From NCBI GenBank assembly GCA_903934195.1, contig CAIZMV010000099.1, positions 1 through 12,889 of the forward strand: a stretch of DNA of 12,889 nucleotides, read 5' to 3'. The notes under the pieces were generated by a model. The model saw nothing but the letters and a program-made list of their open reading frames with translations. It made no database searches and was not told where the DNA came from. Made by a program: the position numbers and the translations under genes. Origin of the DNA: an uncultured Acidimicrobiaceae bacterium. GTDB taxonomy: Bacteria; Actinomycetota; Acidimicrobiia; Acidimicrobiales; Ilumatobacteraceae. Of the stretch, positions 1 through 6,764 are shown one piece after another (the stretch's first letter is position 1; every line of letters starts with the position of its first letter).

Positions 1-667
1 CTTGACTGCACAGCAGCCACTGAACAACGTGGTGCGTGTTGCTCTGCAATCAATGGCCGCTGTTATGGGTGGTACGCAAAGTTTGCATACGAATGGTTAC
101 GACGAAGCTCTTGGTCTTCCGACTGAAGCGGCTGCTCGTATTGCATTGCGCACACAGCAAGTTATTGGGTACGAAAGTGGAATAGCTGATACTCCAGACC
201 CACTTGCTGGTTCATATTTCGTCGAAACATTGACAGATGAAGTGGAACGTCTTGCATGGGAATACATCGAGCGCATTGATGCGATGGGTGGCGCTGTTGA
301 TGCCATTGAAGCCGGCTTCCAAATGGATGAAATTGAACAGAGTGCGTATGAATACACAAAGTCAATTGACGATGATGAGCGCGTAATTGTTGGCGTCAAT
401 AAGTTCACGGTAGAAGGCGAAGGGGAGCCGAATGTGTTCCCAATCGACCCAACTCTTGCTGTTGGTCAATTGGAACGTCTGAAGAAGTTCAAGGAAAATC
501 GTGACCACGTAAAAGTTGCAGCACTTCTTGAAGAAGTTCGTGCCGCTGCCCGTGGCACAGACAACATTTTGATTCCGATGAAAGAGGCATTGCGTGCGCA
601 CGCAACCCTTGGTGAAGTCAGTGATGCCCTACGTGACGTGTACGGCACCTATAAGCCTGGCCGGTAG
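1..667 (+). CDS. Acyl-CoA mutase (methylmalonyl-CoA mutase type) catalytic chain, 3' part
   Basis: This is the C-terminal 221 codons of a gene that begins before the window; the TTG at base 2 is an internal Leu codon, not a start. The segment TAQQPLNNVVRVAL, then GGTQSLHTNGYDEALGLPTE and DPLAGSYFVE, is the conserved end of the (beta/alpha)8 substrate-binding barrel of B12-dependent methylmalonyl-CoA mutases. The protein stops about 150 residues later (ending in KPGR) with no cobalamin-binding DxHxxG domain. It is therefore the stand-alone catalytic subunit seen in archaea and some actinobacteria, which pairs with a separate small B12 subunit. Family role: radical isomerisation of (R)-methylmalonyl-CoA and succinyl-CoA in the cytoplasm. 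The residues that separate methylmalonyl-, isobutyryl- and hydroxyisobutyryl-CoA mutases lie upstream of the window, so the substrate is undecided. The crotonase gene follows after 8 bp and is probably co-transcribed. Confidence 0.93.
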   Translation, partial: LTAQQPLNNVVRVALQSMAAVMGGTQSLHTNGYDEALGLPTEAAARIALRTQQVIGYESGIADTPDPLAGSYFVETLTDEVERLAWEYIERIDAMGGAVDAIEAGFQMDEIEQSAYEYTKSIDDDERVIVGVNKFTVEGEGEPNVFPIDPTLAVGQLERLKKFKENRDHVKVAALLEEVRAAARGTDNILIPMKEALRAHATLGEVSDALRDVYGTYKPGR

Positions 668-675
668 TACTCGCC

Positions 676-1359
676 ATGAGCGAACAGAACGTCATTGTTG
701 AACGGGTCGGAAACCGACTCGACATTGTTCTGAATCGCCCAGATCGAAAGAATGCGATCACGCAACAACTAGCAGTTGAATTACGCGATGCATTTCTCAA
801 TGTTCCTTCTGACGTTGGTTGCATCTTATTGTCAGGTTCTGGTGGGGCATTCTGTAGCGGTATCGACCTGAAAGTCGCTGGTGCCGACCTTAAGAATGAA
901 CCCTTGACCGCGTGGGTAGAAGTGCATGCTGCGATGTATCAGTGCCGCGTGCCAGTGGTTGTCGCTCTCGAGCGGTACGCCATTAATGCTGGTGCGGCGC
1001 TTGCGCTGGCCGCAAACATTGTTGTTGCAGGCGAATCTTCGTTTCTGCAAGTGGGTGAGATTGCAATGGGGGTTGCGGCGCCAATGTGTCAAGCCTGGCT
1101 GCATCTGAAGCATTCGCAAGCAGTTGCTGATCGTGTTGTCTTGGTTGGCGATCGCATCGTGGGTGCCGACATGGTGGAGCTTGGACTTGTTTCAGAGGTT
1201 GTTGCCGACAGTGAAGTATTGAATCGCTCACGGATTGTTGCCGACCATATTGCTTCTCACCCGCAGCGTGGGCGTGACGGAATTGAACGCACGTGGGATT
1301 CGTTACGTGGCCGTATTGACAACCCAGATGAATGGTTTGCGAACCTAATCAAGCGTTGA
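676..1359 (+). CDS. Enoyl-CoA hydratase/isomerase (crotonase) family protein
   Basis: This is a 227-residue crotonase-fold protein. It has the N-terminal beta strands (RLDIVLNRPDRKNAIT, about 14-29), the CoA/oxyanion-loop motif GGAFCSGIDLK (56-66) and the region ALERYAINAGAALALAANIV (97-116), which matches the usual NGYALGGG oxyanion segment but is degenerate. GEIAMG (127-132) places Glu128 at the first catalytic glutamate of rat hydratase (Glu144). At the second (Glu164), my alignment of ADRVVLVGDRI shows Arg153 instead. The protein is also shorter than the usual 255-265 residues, mostly at the C-terminus. A standard syn-hydratase is therefore doubtful; an isomerase, hydrolase or other crotonase chemistry on a CoA thioester is possible. 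The gene starts at ATG 676, 8 bp after the mutase stop, with no clear Shine-Dalgarno, and meets the next gene tail to tail. Confidence 0.86.
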   Translation: MSEQNVIVERVGNRLDIVLNRPDRKNAITQQLAVELRDAFLNVPSDVGCILLSGSGGAFCSGIDLKVAGADLKNEPLTAWVEVHAAMYQCRVPVVVALERYAINAGAALALAANIVVAGESSFLQVGEIAMGVAAPMCQAWLHLKHSQAVADRVVLVGDRIVGADMVELGLVSEVVADSEVLNRSRIVADHIASHPQRGRDGIERTWDSLRGRIDNPDEWFANLIKR

Positions 1360-1364
1360 TGGGT

Positions 1365-3086
1365 CTACAAACATTCTTGTAGTGAATCCCACTTAATCTG
1401 CTTGCTGTTTGTGCGGTAGTAGTAACCACGTGAACCAAAAGTGCCCGTGATGGGACACAGCTTCTTGTATCCCCAATTCATGATTCGTTGGTGGAGGTTT
1501 TCTTCAAGGCCACGATCAAATGTTTGAAAGATAACGTCTGGTCGCAGTTTGCCGATGCTGTAGTCATAATCCCACTTGTTGTGTCCCGGGAAAAATTCTC
1601 CATGAGGAGCACTGGTTGCAATAAATGTGTCGTTCTTGCCAAGGAGATCGAGCATTGTTCGGTGCGAATAGTAGGCAAGCACACCGGCCCAGACGGTAGC
1701 GATGCTTGCATCTGCTTCTGTCGTATCACGCATGGTCTCAACCGATTCGGTAACAAAAAGATTGGTGTTAGTCAGCAGCAGGTCATTGTTCTTTTGTTGT
1801 TGTGCCACTGGGTACGCACTGACAATGATGCACGTTGCCGCTACTACTGCACCAGCAACATAGCCATCACGAGGGATGAAAGAGAGAAGAAGAATTGTGA
1901 GCGCAATGACTACTGACACGATGGCGACAATATAGAAGTGCTTCCTGGAGAATCCGAACGGATTAACTGTGACGCCAGCGCCAACAGTTGTGAGGACCAC
2001 AGTTAGGGATATGAACACTGGCGTAACACGTTTGCGAAGAGTATTAAACGACAATCCGATAGTGAGGGGAACTAGGGGAAGAATTGTGGCGTAGAAGCGA
2101 TTGAGCATCTCGCCTTCCCAAGCATCGCCCCCGATGTAAACGGCATACGCAGCCATTGCTACAAACATCGCTGACGCAATGAAAACAACTCGACGATGGA
2201 ACTCTGTTGACCGCAATTGGGTGATAACGGCGATTGCAATGATTGCAAATAGCACTGAAGTTTTGGCGCTAGAGGCCAGGCCACGTGAGATGCGGTCTAC
2301 TGGGGAAACGCCGTCCATTTTCAGGTGATACGTGTTCGGTAACCAACTTCCCCAGTAGAGCTTTTGAACTAGGCACACTGACGCTGCAATGGCAACAACT
2401 GTCGCGCTGTAGATAGCAGCAAGTCGAATTTTGATGTAGGCGGGCCCCCACATCAGAAGTGCTGCAACTGAAACCACACAAAAGATTGCGAAATCAAGTC
2501 GCGTGGCGATACCAAGAACAATCGGAAGAATCATAGAAAAACTGATGCGTACCCTGCCGTCCCGAACGTGGTTGACGGTTGCTCGTAACAAAAGAAGACA
2601 AAAGAATGTGAGAGCACCTACTTCCATTCCTCGCAATGTCCAGTACGTAAGCGGATACAGAAAAGGCAGAGAACCTGCTGAAAGAACTGCGATGAGGTGA
2701 TTGTTGCCAGTGCTGTACGTGTGCACTAGATCAAAGATGACCCAGGATGAAGCAAGAATGAGAAGGATCCCGGTAATTGATACCAATAGAGCAGCGGATG
2801 AGCCGTCAAAGCCAATCAGATGAATGAAGGACATCCAAAGGGTCCACAACGGATTCGTGAATCCTTGTACACGGGGTGCGCCAGGAAACCAGACCATCTC
2901 TCCAGTCTTTGCAAGGGTTCGTCCGTAGTCCATCGAAATCATCGCATCGTCGAACAATGTGAACCGGCGTGAGCCCCATTGGTTCTCGCTTGATTGCCAT
3001 TGAAGAAAAGACATGAATAGAAGGCCAGGAGCAACTGCTACGGCATACAAAGTCCGTTGGTGGAGGCGAGAAATTGTCGTGATCAT
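1365..3086 (-). CDS. GT-C-type polytopic membrane glycosyltransferase, AftB-like
   Basis: This is a 573-residue membrane protein with about ten or more hydrophobic helices (first near 12-30, last near 408-428) and a soluble C-terminal domain (about 430-573). After the first helix comes FDDAMISMDYGRTLA (45-59), then PRVQGFTNPLWTLW (71-84). A DD pair in the first outer loop followed by G(F/Y)TNxLW is the signature of GT-C enzymes that use polyprenyl-phosphate sugars, such as actinobacterial arabinofuranosyltransferases of the AftB type. Asp46/Asp47 are the likely catalytic or metal pair. The C-terminal part has YYSHRTMLDLLGKND and KWDYDYSIGKLRPDVI, typical of the outer domain of these proteins. 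It probably transfers a sugar to an envelope glycan outside the membrane; donor and acceptor are not readable from the sequence. Its ATG overlaps the stop of the upstream acyltransferase-hydrolase gene (ATGA), so the two should be translationally coupled. AftB itself is only the nearest analogue I recall. Confidence 0.72.
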   Translation of the reverse strand: MITTISRLHQRTLYAVAVAPGLLFMSFLQWQSSENQWGSRRFTLFDDAMISMDYGRTLAKTGEMVWFPGAPRVQGFTNPLWTLWMSFIHLIGFDGSSAALLVSITGILLILASSWVIFDLVHTYSTGNNHLIAVLSAGSLPFLYPLTYWTLRGMEVGALTFFCLLLLRATVNHVRDGRVRISFSMILPIVLGIATRLDFAIFCVVSVAALLMWGPAYIKIRLAAIYSATVVAIAASVCLVQKLYWGSWLPNTYHLKMDGVSPVDRISRGLASSAKTSVLFAIIAIAVITQLRSTEFHRRVVFIASAMFVAMAAYAVYIGGDAWEGEMLNRFYATILPLVPLTIGLSFNTLRKRVTPVFISLTVVLTTVGAGVTVNPFGFSRKHFYIVAIVSVVIALTILLLSFIPRDGYVAGAVVAATCIIVSAYPVAQQQKNNDLLLTNTNLFVTESVETMRDTTEADASIATVWAGVLAYYSHRTMLDLLGKNDTFIATSAPHGEFFPGHNKWDYDYSIGKLRPDVIFQTFDRGLEENLHQRIMNWGYKKLCPITGTFGSRGYYYRTNSKQIKWDSLQECL

Positions 3087-5176
3087 GGGTACAAATATTT
3101 CTTTCCACCGCCTGCAACGAGACGTAGTTCTTGGGCAAATGTCTGCGTTTTCTTGTAGTTGTCAAGAACAAGAATTCCGGTCGTGTCGATAATCACGACT
3201 GTTCCATCGCCATCGACAGATGCAAATGTTCGTCCGCCGATATGACCGAGCGCCAAGAAAGTCTTGTTGCGGCAGGGGCAATATCCATGAGCGCCCATGC
3301 CGGTGGTGTCACGCATTGCCCAATCCCACGTTTCTTTCGTAGTGGTTCGGTCAAAGAAATAGCGACGAGTCCAATCAGCTAGGTCGTCCATTGTCATCAT
3401 CATTCCACCCGTTGAGAATCCGATGCTCCCGTAATCACCCCGAAAAGTTGATATTTGATATCCCAAAGGATCAGTAATTCTGCTGCGAAGAAGTTCTTCA
3501 AAAGTCTTCCCAGTTTTTTGCTCGAGCACTATTCCGAGAAGCGAGAAGCCCGAAGTCGAATAGTTAACGTACGACCCAGGTGGGTTTCGCAGTGGCTGTT
3601 CACTTACGTATCTCAGCACATCAAGTGGTGTCGTGCCTTTTGCAACGTAGCCATTCTTCGTTTTGTATTTCGAGAGGCCAGAAGTGTGGGTCAGAAGTTG
3701 TCGAATAGTGATTTGGCTATGTTTGAATCCCATTCCCAGATCACCAACAGGGTCGTCGAGAGATATCAGCCCTTCGTCTACCAATTGCATGATCAATGTT
3801 GTGGTAAAAGTCTTGGTCAAACTGCCAATCAGGCTTGGTTGGTCAAAAGTCTTCATGTTTCCAGAATTCCCGTGCCATGTGCGTCCGTCGCGCGTGACAA
3901 CAATTGCTCGGGTTTGACCAAGCCCCATTTCCTTCGTGCGGTTATCCAATATTGTTTGCATTTCAGATTCACGAAGAGACCATGTGTCGTCTTTAAAGGC
4001 TGAAGAATCTAGAAACTTTTTTACGTCATCTTCAACATCAATCTTCACGACCTTTGGTGCTGCCGAAGGTGGAAGCGGTTGATTCAACGGTGTACGTACA
4101 AAATCCAATTTCTTACTTAGCGGTCCAACATTGATGAAGGTCAGGATTACAGCAAGAAGCAGAATCCGTGGAAGAACTTGGATAAGAGTGAACCAACCTG
4201 TTTTCCGATGTTCAAAAAGCCCGACGAGGTATGTGATCGCTGGCAATGCTGCAAATGTCAGGCCAACAATCAGAAGAATTCGTATGTCTGTCGGAATCTT
4301 CTTTGGAACCAATTGCCAGAAGAACCAAGCGGCCATGGAATGCCACAGATAAACACTGAGCGGGTACTTGTTGAGAAATCGAGACACGGCCGTCGTGGAA
4401 AATGACGACAGCGTGTTTGGAAAATGCAATAGGAGGGCGGTCCAGAATCCACCAACGAAGAGATGAAGTACGTGATCGTTATTGACGACGCCATCTAGCG
4501 GTTGCCGGTATAGCAACCACCCGCACGCAGCTGCAAGAAAGGCAATTGCCGCATAGTGCAGGGTTCGCGCTGATGGTCGACCATGTACGAGCCACGCCAT
4601 TCCAGCTGCCGTGCACGTGGAGTACAGCAGAATGTCTCCAACTGCCCAACTGATTCCGGTGGTGTCGGTATTCCAAATTCCGAATGCAACTACTGCAACA
4701 ATGCCAACGGCCGGAATGAGGGATTTCCACCGACGTGTGAGTGCATATATGAAAGGAGCTAGTACCAGCACCCATACATATGCCCGCAAGTACCACATTG
4801 CTGAAGTGAACCATTGGCTTGCGATGAGAGATGTTGGTTGATTGAAAGGAAGAAAGAAGGTCCAAATCGCTGAAGTACGCACCTGAAAGTAAAGCGAGAG
4901 GGCATACACGACGATGGAGTAACACCACAATGGCAACAGCAGACGCTTGAAACGTTTCCAAAGAACCTGAAACGCAGGCCCCTTTTGCAGCGAACGAGCT
5001 AACAATGCTCCAGTAACCACAAACATGGCGGGCACGGAGGAAATGATCCAAGTAGTGAAGGACCATCCACTTGCATGCCATGTAATGACTCGGAGAATGG
5101 CAAGTGCACGAAGGCCGTCTAGCGCGGCATCGCGTGGAGGAGTTGTCAATTTCTCCTGAACTGCCTCGTTTGTCAC
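3083..5176 (-). CDS. Acyltransferase-3 / beta-lactamase-like serine hydrolase fusion protein
   Basis: This is a 697-residue two-domain membrane protein. Residues about 16-350 form an acyltransferase-3 domain: LDGLRALAILRVITWHA (19-35) carries the family's conserved N-terminal region with His34, and YPLSVYLWHS (271-280) is the late-helix motif. I count 11 hydrophobic helices, the last at about 331-350, which puts the C-terminus outside the cell if the N-terminus is inside. After a Pro-rich linker (about 355-385), residues 400-697 form a class-C beta-lactamase/DD-peptidase-like hydrolase with SLTK (Ser452, Lys455), YVNYSTSG (536-543, Tyr539) and GHIGG (His645). The usual YxN reads YST. A CPC cysteine pair (633-635) precedes the HxG motif. 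Family knowledge: AT3 domains pass acyl groups across the membrane to envelope glycans. That the hydrolase is the final acyl carrier or a deacylase is inference. The start is GTG (TGNEAV is not in frame; the product begins MTNEAVQ), with little Shine-Dalgarno signal and a -10-like box 7 nt upstream. Confidence 0.9.
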   Translation of the reverse strand: MTNEAVQEKLTTPPRDAALDGLRALAILRVITWHASGWSFTTWIISSVPAMFVVTGALLARSLQKGPAFQVLWKRFKRLLLPLWCYSIVVYALSLYFQVRTSAIWTFFLPFNQPTSLIASQWFTSAMWYLRAYVWVLVLAPFIYALTRRWKSLIPAVGIVAVVAFGIWNTDTTGISWAVGDILLYSTCTAAGMAWLVHGRPSARTLHYAAIAFLAAACGWLLYRQPLDGVVNNDHVLHLFVGGFWTALLLHFPNTLSSFSTTAVSRFLNKYPLSVYLWHSMAAWFFWQLVPKKIPTDIRILLIVGLTFAALPAITYLVGLFEHRKTGWFTLIQVLPRILLLAVILTFINVGPLSKKLDFVRTPLNQPLPPSAAPKVVKIDVEDDVKKFLDSSAFKDDTWSLRESEMQTILDNRTKEMGLGQTRAIVVTRDGRTWHGNSGNMKTFDQPSLIGSLTKTFTTTLIMQLVDEGLISLDDPVGDLGMGFKHSQITIRQLLTHTSGLSKYKTKNGYVAKGTTPLDVLRYVSEQPLRNPPGSYVNYSTSGFSLLGIVLEQKTGKTFEELLRSRITDPLGYQISTFRGDYGSIGFSTGGMMMTMDDLADWTRRYFFDRTTTKETWDWAMRDTTGMGAHGYCPCRNKTFLALGHIGGRTFASVDGDGTVVIIDTTGILVLDNYKKTQTFAQELRLVAGGGKKYLYP

Positions 5177-5183
5177 CTACACA

Positions 5184-5189
5184 ATTCTA
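5184..5189 (-). promoter_or_regulatory. Candidate -10 box for a leaderless promoter of the fusion gene
   Basis: On the minus strand the hexamer is TAGAAT, 5 of 6 matches to TATAAT. Exactly 7 nt separate it from the GTG start at 5176, so transcription would begin at or next to the start codon and yield a leaderless mRNA, common in actinobacteria. The absence of a Shine-Dalgarno ahead of this GTG agrees. The -35 region at 17-bp spacing reads TCATAG and is weak, so the promoter may need an activator or an alternative sigma factor. Confidence 0.42.
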
Positions 5190-5190
5190 A

Positions 5191-5263
5191 AAACTTTCCC
5201 TGATGTCTATGAAGAAACAATCATCATGTATCACGCAATTCGCTTTCAGTTCATGGAAAGTTT
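5191..5263. repeat. 9-bp perfect inverted repeat, possible paired operator
   Basis: AAACTTTCC (5191-5199) and GGAAAGTTT (5255-5263) are exact reverse complements with 64 bp between their centres, about six helical turns. The proximal copy lies immediately upstream of the TAGAAT box, inside the -10/-35 spacer, and the distal copy near -80. That layout fits two sites for a looping regulator better than an RNA terminator, because the loop would be 55 nt. A chance repeat in AT-rich DNA cannot be ruled out. Confidence 0.35.
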
Positions 5264-5289
5264 GCTTTGATGTATCTGTCCCTAGAGGA

Positions 5290-5844
5290 TTACGTCAGAC
5301 GAGTGATCTTGATGTTTGGCCGAAGTGGAGCTGCGACTGATTGCGTTGGCCAACCAAGGTAGATAATGCCCATCACATGATCTGTGGACTCCATTGAACA
5401 CAATGTGGTGATTGCGTCGTTCGCGCCTTTTGCAGGCGATCCCCACAATGCGGCGAGCGAAAAGGATTCTGCCATCAACAACATGTTTTGAACACCGGCG
5501 GCAACTGCATACTTGTTCTCTTCAGTCTCGTTCTGAGTTGTGCCTTCGCCAGCAGCAACCACAATAATCACAGGTGATCGCATGAATTTGCCACGGGTTT
5601 TTGCGACTTTCATTTCATCGTCGCCATGAATTGCCATTGCATCAGCGATTGTGTCGCCCAGAGTTCTTCTGGAGTTGCCAGTAATGACGGCAATTCGTAG
5701 TGGCCACGTACGTTTGTGGTTGGGTGCCCATTGAGCAGAAGTCACGACGCGATCAACTAATGCTGAGTCAACTTCTCTAGATGCATCAATCAACAAATTG
5801 CTGCGACGCGCCGAAATGAGAGTTTCTAGTTCCTCTGGTGTCAT
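5290..5844 (-). CDS. Nitroreductase family flavoprotein, YdjA-like
   Basis: This 184-residue protein has the compact size of E. coli YdjA (183). It begins with a helix and ARRSNLLID (12-20), the usual FMN-phosphate contact RRS. APNHKRTWPLRIAVITG (40-56) follows, matching the APDHK...P pattern of YdjA. The remaining landmarks are AGVQNMLLMAESFSLAALWGSP (about 116-137) and a C-terminal HVMGIIYLGWP (156-166), typical of the family. It is probably a cytosolic homodimer binding FMN and using NAD(P)H to reduce a nitro, quinone or enone compound; the true substrate is unknown, as for most of this subgroup. Its ATG shares one base with the dapD stop (TAATG), which makes it the third gene of a coupled lysS-dapD-nitroreductase unit. 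A link to lysine or diaminopimelate metabolism would be inference from context only. There is no strong Shine-Dalgarno, consistent with termination-reinitiation. Confidence 0.87.
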   Translation of the reverse strand: MTPEELETLISARRSNLLIDASREVDSALVDRVVTSAQWAPNHKRTWPLRIAVITGNSRRTLGDTIADAMAIHGDDEMKVAKTRGKFMRSPVIIVVAAGEGTTQNETEENKYAVAAGVQNMLLMAESFSLAALWGSPAKGANDAITTLCSMESTDHVMGIIYLGWPTQSVAAPLRPNIKITRLT

Positions 5845-6764
5845 TAGTTCTTGTGAAGGTCAGCGTTGAGGCCGCCCCATGAACCAGAGCGAGCGATGAC
5901 TTCGACTGCGCCTGTCAGTGAGTTTCGGCGGAACAACAAGTTCGACTGACCAGAGAGAAGTTTGGCTTTCACTTTTGAACCTGAAGGGTCGATGACAACG
6001 GTGCCAGCAGTGACATAGAGGCCTGCTTCCACGATGCAGTCATCACCGAGGCTGATTCCGATGCCAGCGTTGGCGCCAAGAAGGCAACGTTCACCAATAG
6101 TGACCATTTCTTTTCCGCCACCAGAGAGTGTTCCCATGATTGATGCGCCACCACCAATGTCTGACCCATCACCAACGATGACGCCAGCAGAGATGCGACC
6201 TTCCACCATTGATGCACCCAATGTTCCGGCATTGAAATTGCAGAAACCTTCGTGCATCACAGTGGTGCCAGGGGCAAGGTGTGCGCCAAGGCGAACGCGA
6301 CTTGCATCTGCAATGCGAACACCGGAGGGGACCACATAGTCGGTCATACGTGGGAATTTGTCAACGCCGTGTACGACAAGATGCTCACCGCGTTGTGCCA
6401 GGTTCCACGCAACTGATTCAAGGGCCTCAACAGCAACCGGACCACGTGAAGTCCATGCAACGTTTTGCAACAAACCGAATGCGCCGTCAAGGTTGATGGT
6501 GCGTGGCTTAACAAAGCGCTGTGACAATAAGTTCAGACGTAGGTATACATCTGCTGCACTAGTTGGCGCAGCAGATACTTCAATCTCAAGAGTGACGGCT
6601 TCAAAAGCCACACCACGATCACGATCTGTATCAACACTTGGTTGATGCGATGGTGCGTCGGCAGGAGAAAACTTCCCGAGGCCTACTGTACGAAAGCGCA
6701 CCTCAAGTGTTGCTCCGTGTGAATCAAGTGTTGCGATACCAACACCCCATGCGTGATCTGACAT
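5844..6764 (-). CDS. dapD: 2,3,4,5-tetrahydropyridine-2,6-dicarboxylate N-succinyltransferase
   Basis: This 306-residue enzyme transfers succinyl from succinyl-CoA to tetrahydrodipicolinate in the succinylase branch of meso-diaminopimelate and lysine synthesis in the cytoplasm. The N-terminal domain (about 1-110) starts AWGVGIATLDSHG and contains YLRLNLLSQRFVKP and LDGAFGLLQNVAWT, diagnostic of the actinobacterial DapD class. From about 150 it is a left-handed beta-helix with hexapeptide repeats: RVRLGAHLAPGTTVMHEGF, then GASMVEGRISAGVIVGDGSD, then GGGASIMGTLSGGGK. The C-terminus has SNLLFRRNSLTGAVEVIAR. Glu188 in MVEGR is the residue proposed as catalytic in the mycobacterial enzyme (from memory). 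Length matches the family. The ATG start at 6764 overlaps the lysS stop by one base and has a good Shine-Dalgarno 7 nt upstream, which settles the start. Meso-DAP is also a peptidoglycan component. Confidence 0.97.
   Translation of the reverse strand: MSDHAWGVGIATLDSHGATLEVRFRTVGLGKFSPADAPSHQPSVDTDRDRGVAFEAVTLEIEVSAAPTSAADVYLRLNLLSQRFVKPRTINLDGAFGLLQNVAWTSRGPVAVEALESVAWNLAQRGEHLVVHGVDKFPRMTDYVVPSGVRIADASRVRLGAHLAPGTTVMHEGFCNFNAGTLGASMVEGRISAGVIVGDGSDIGGGASIMGTLSGGGKEMVTIGERCLLGANAGIGISLGDDCIVEAGLYVTAGTVVIDPSGSKVKAKLLSGQSNLLFRRNSLTGAVEVIARSGSWGGLNADLHKN

Larger units (their letters stand above)
5177..5289. other. Intergenic region between two leftward operons
   Basis: This is the only gene-free stretch above 100 bp inside the window. 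It follows the nitroreductase stop and precedes the GTG of the acyltransferase-hydrolase gene, both on the minus strand, so it must hold any terminator for the first and any promoter for the second. It is AT-richer than the flanking genes. It holds a TAGAAT box (minus strand, 5184-5189), a 9-bp inverted repeat AAACTTTCC / GGAAAGTTT (5191-5199, 5255-5263) and a direct repeat of TGATGT (5201-5206, 5268-5273). I see no GC-rich hairpin followed by a T-run, so no intrinsic terminator is called. Confidence 0.6.

Noticed and set aside
2..4. TTG at base 2 as the true start of the mutase gene
   Set aside because: The translated residues begin in the middle of a conserved barrel segment (LTAQQPLNN), so the gene continues upstream of the window.
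97..408. Long minus-strand open frames inside the mutase, synthetase and carboxylase genes
   Set aside because: They lie antisense to clearly conserved coding sequence and show no recognisable motif; they are shadows of the real genes.
5241..5260. CTTTC-N8-GAAAG hairpin as a terminator for the nitroreductase operon
   Set aside because: Only a 5-bp stem, AT-rich, with no trailing U-tract.
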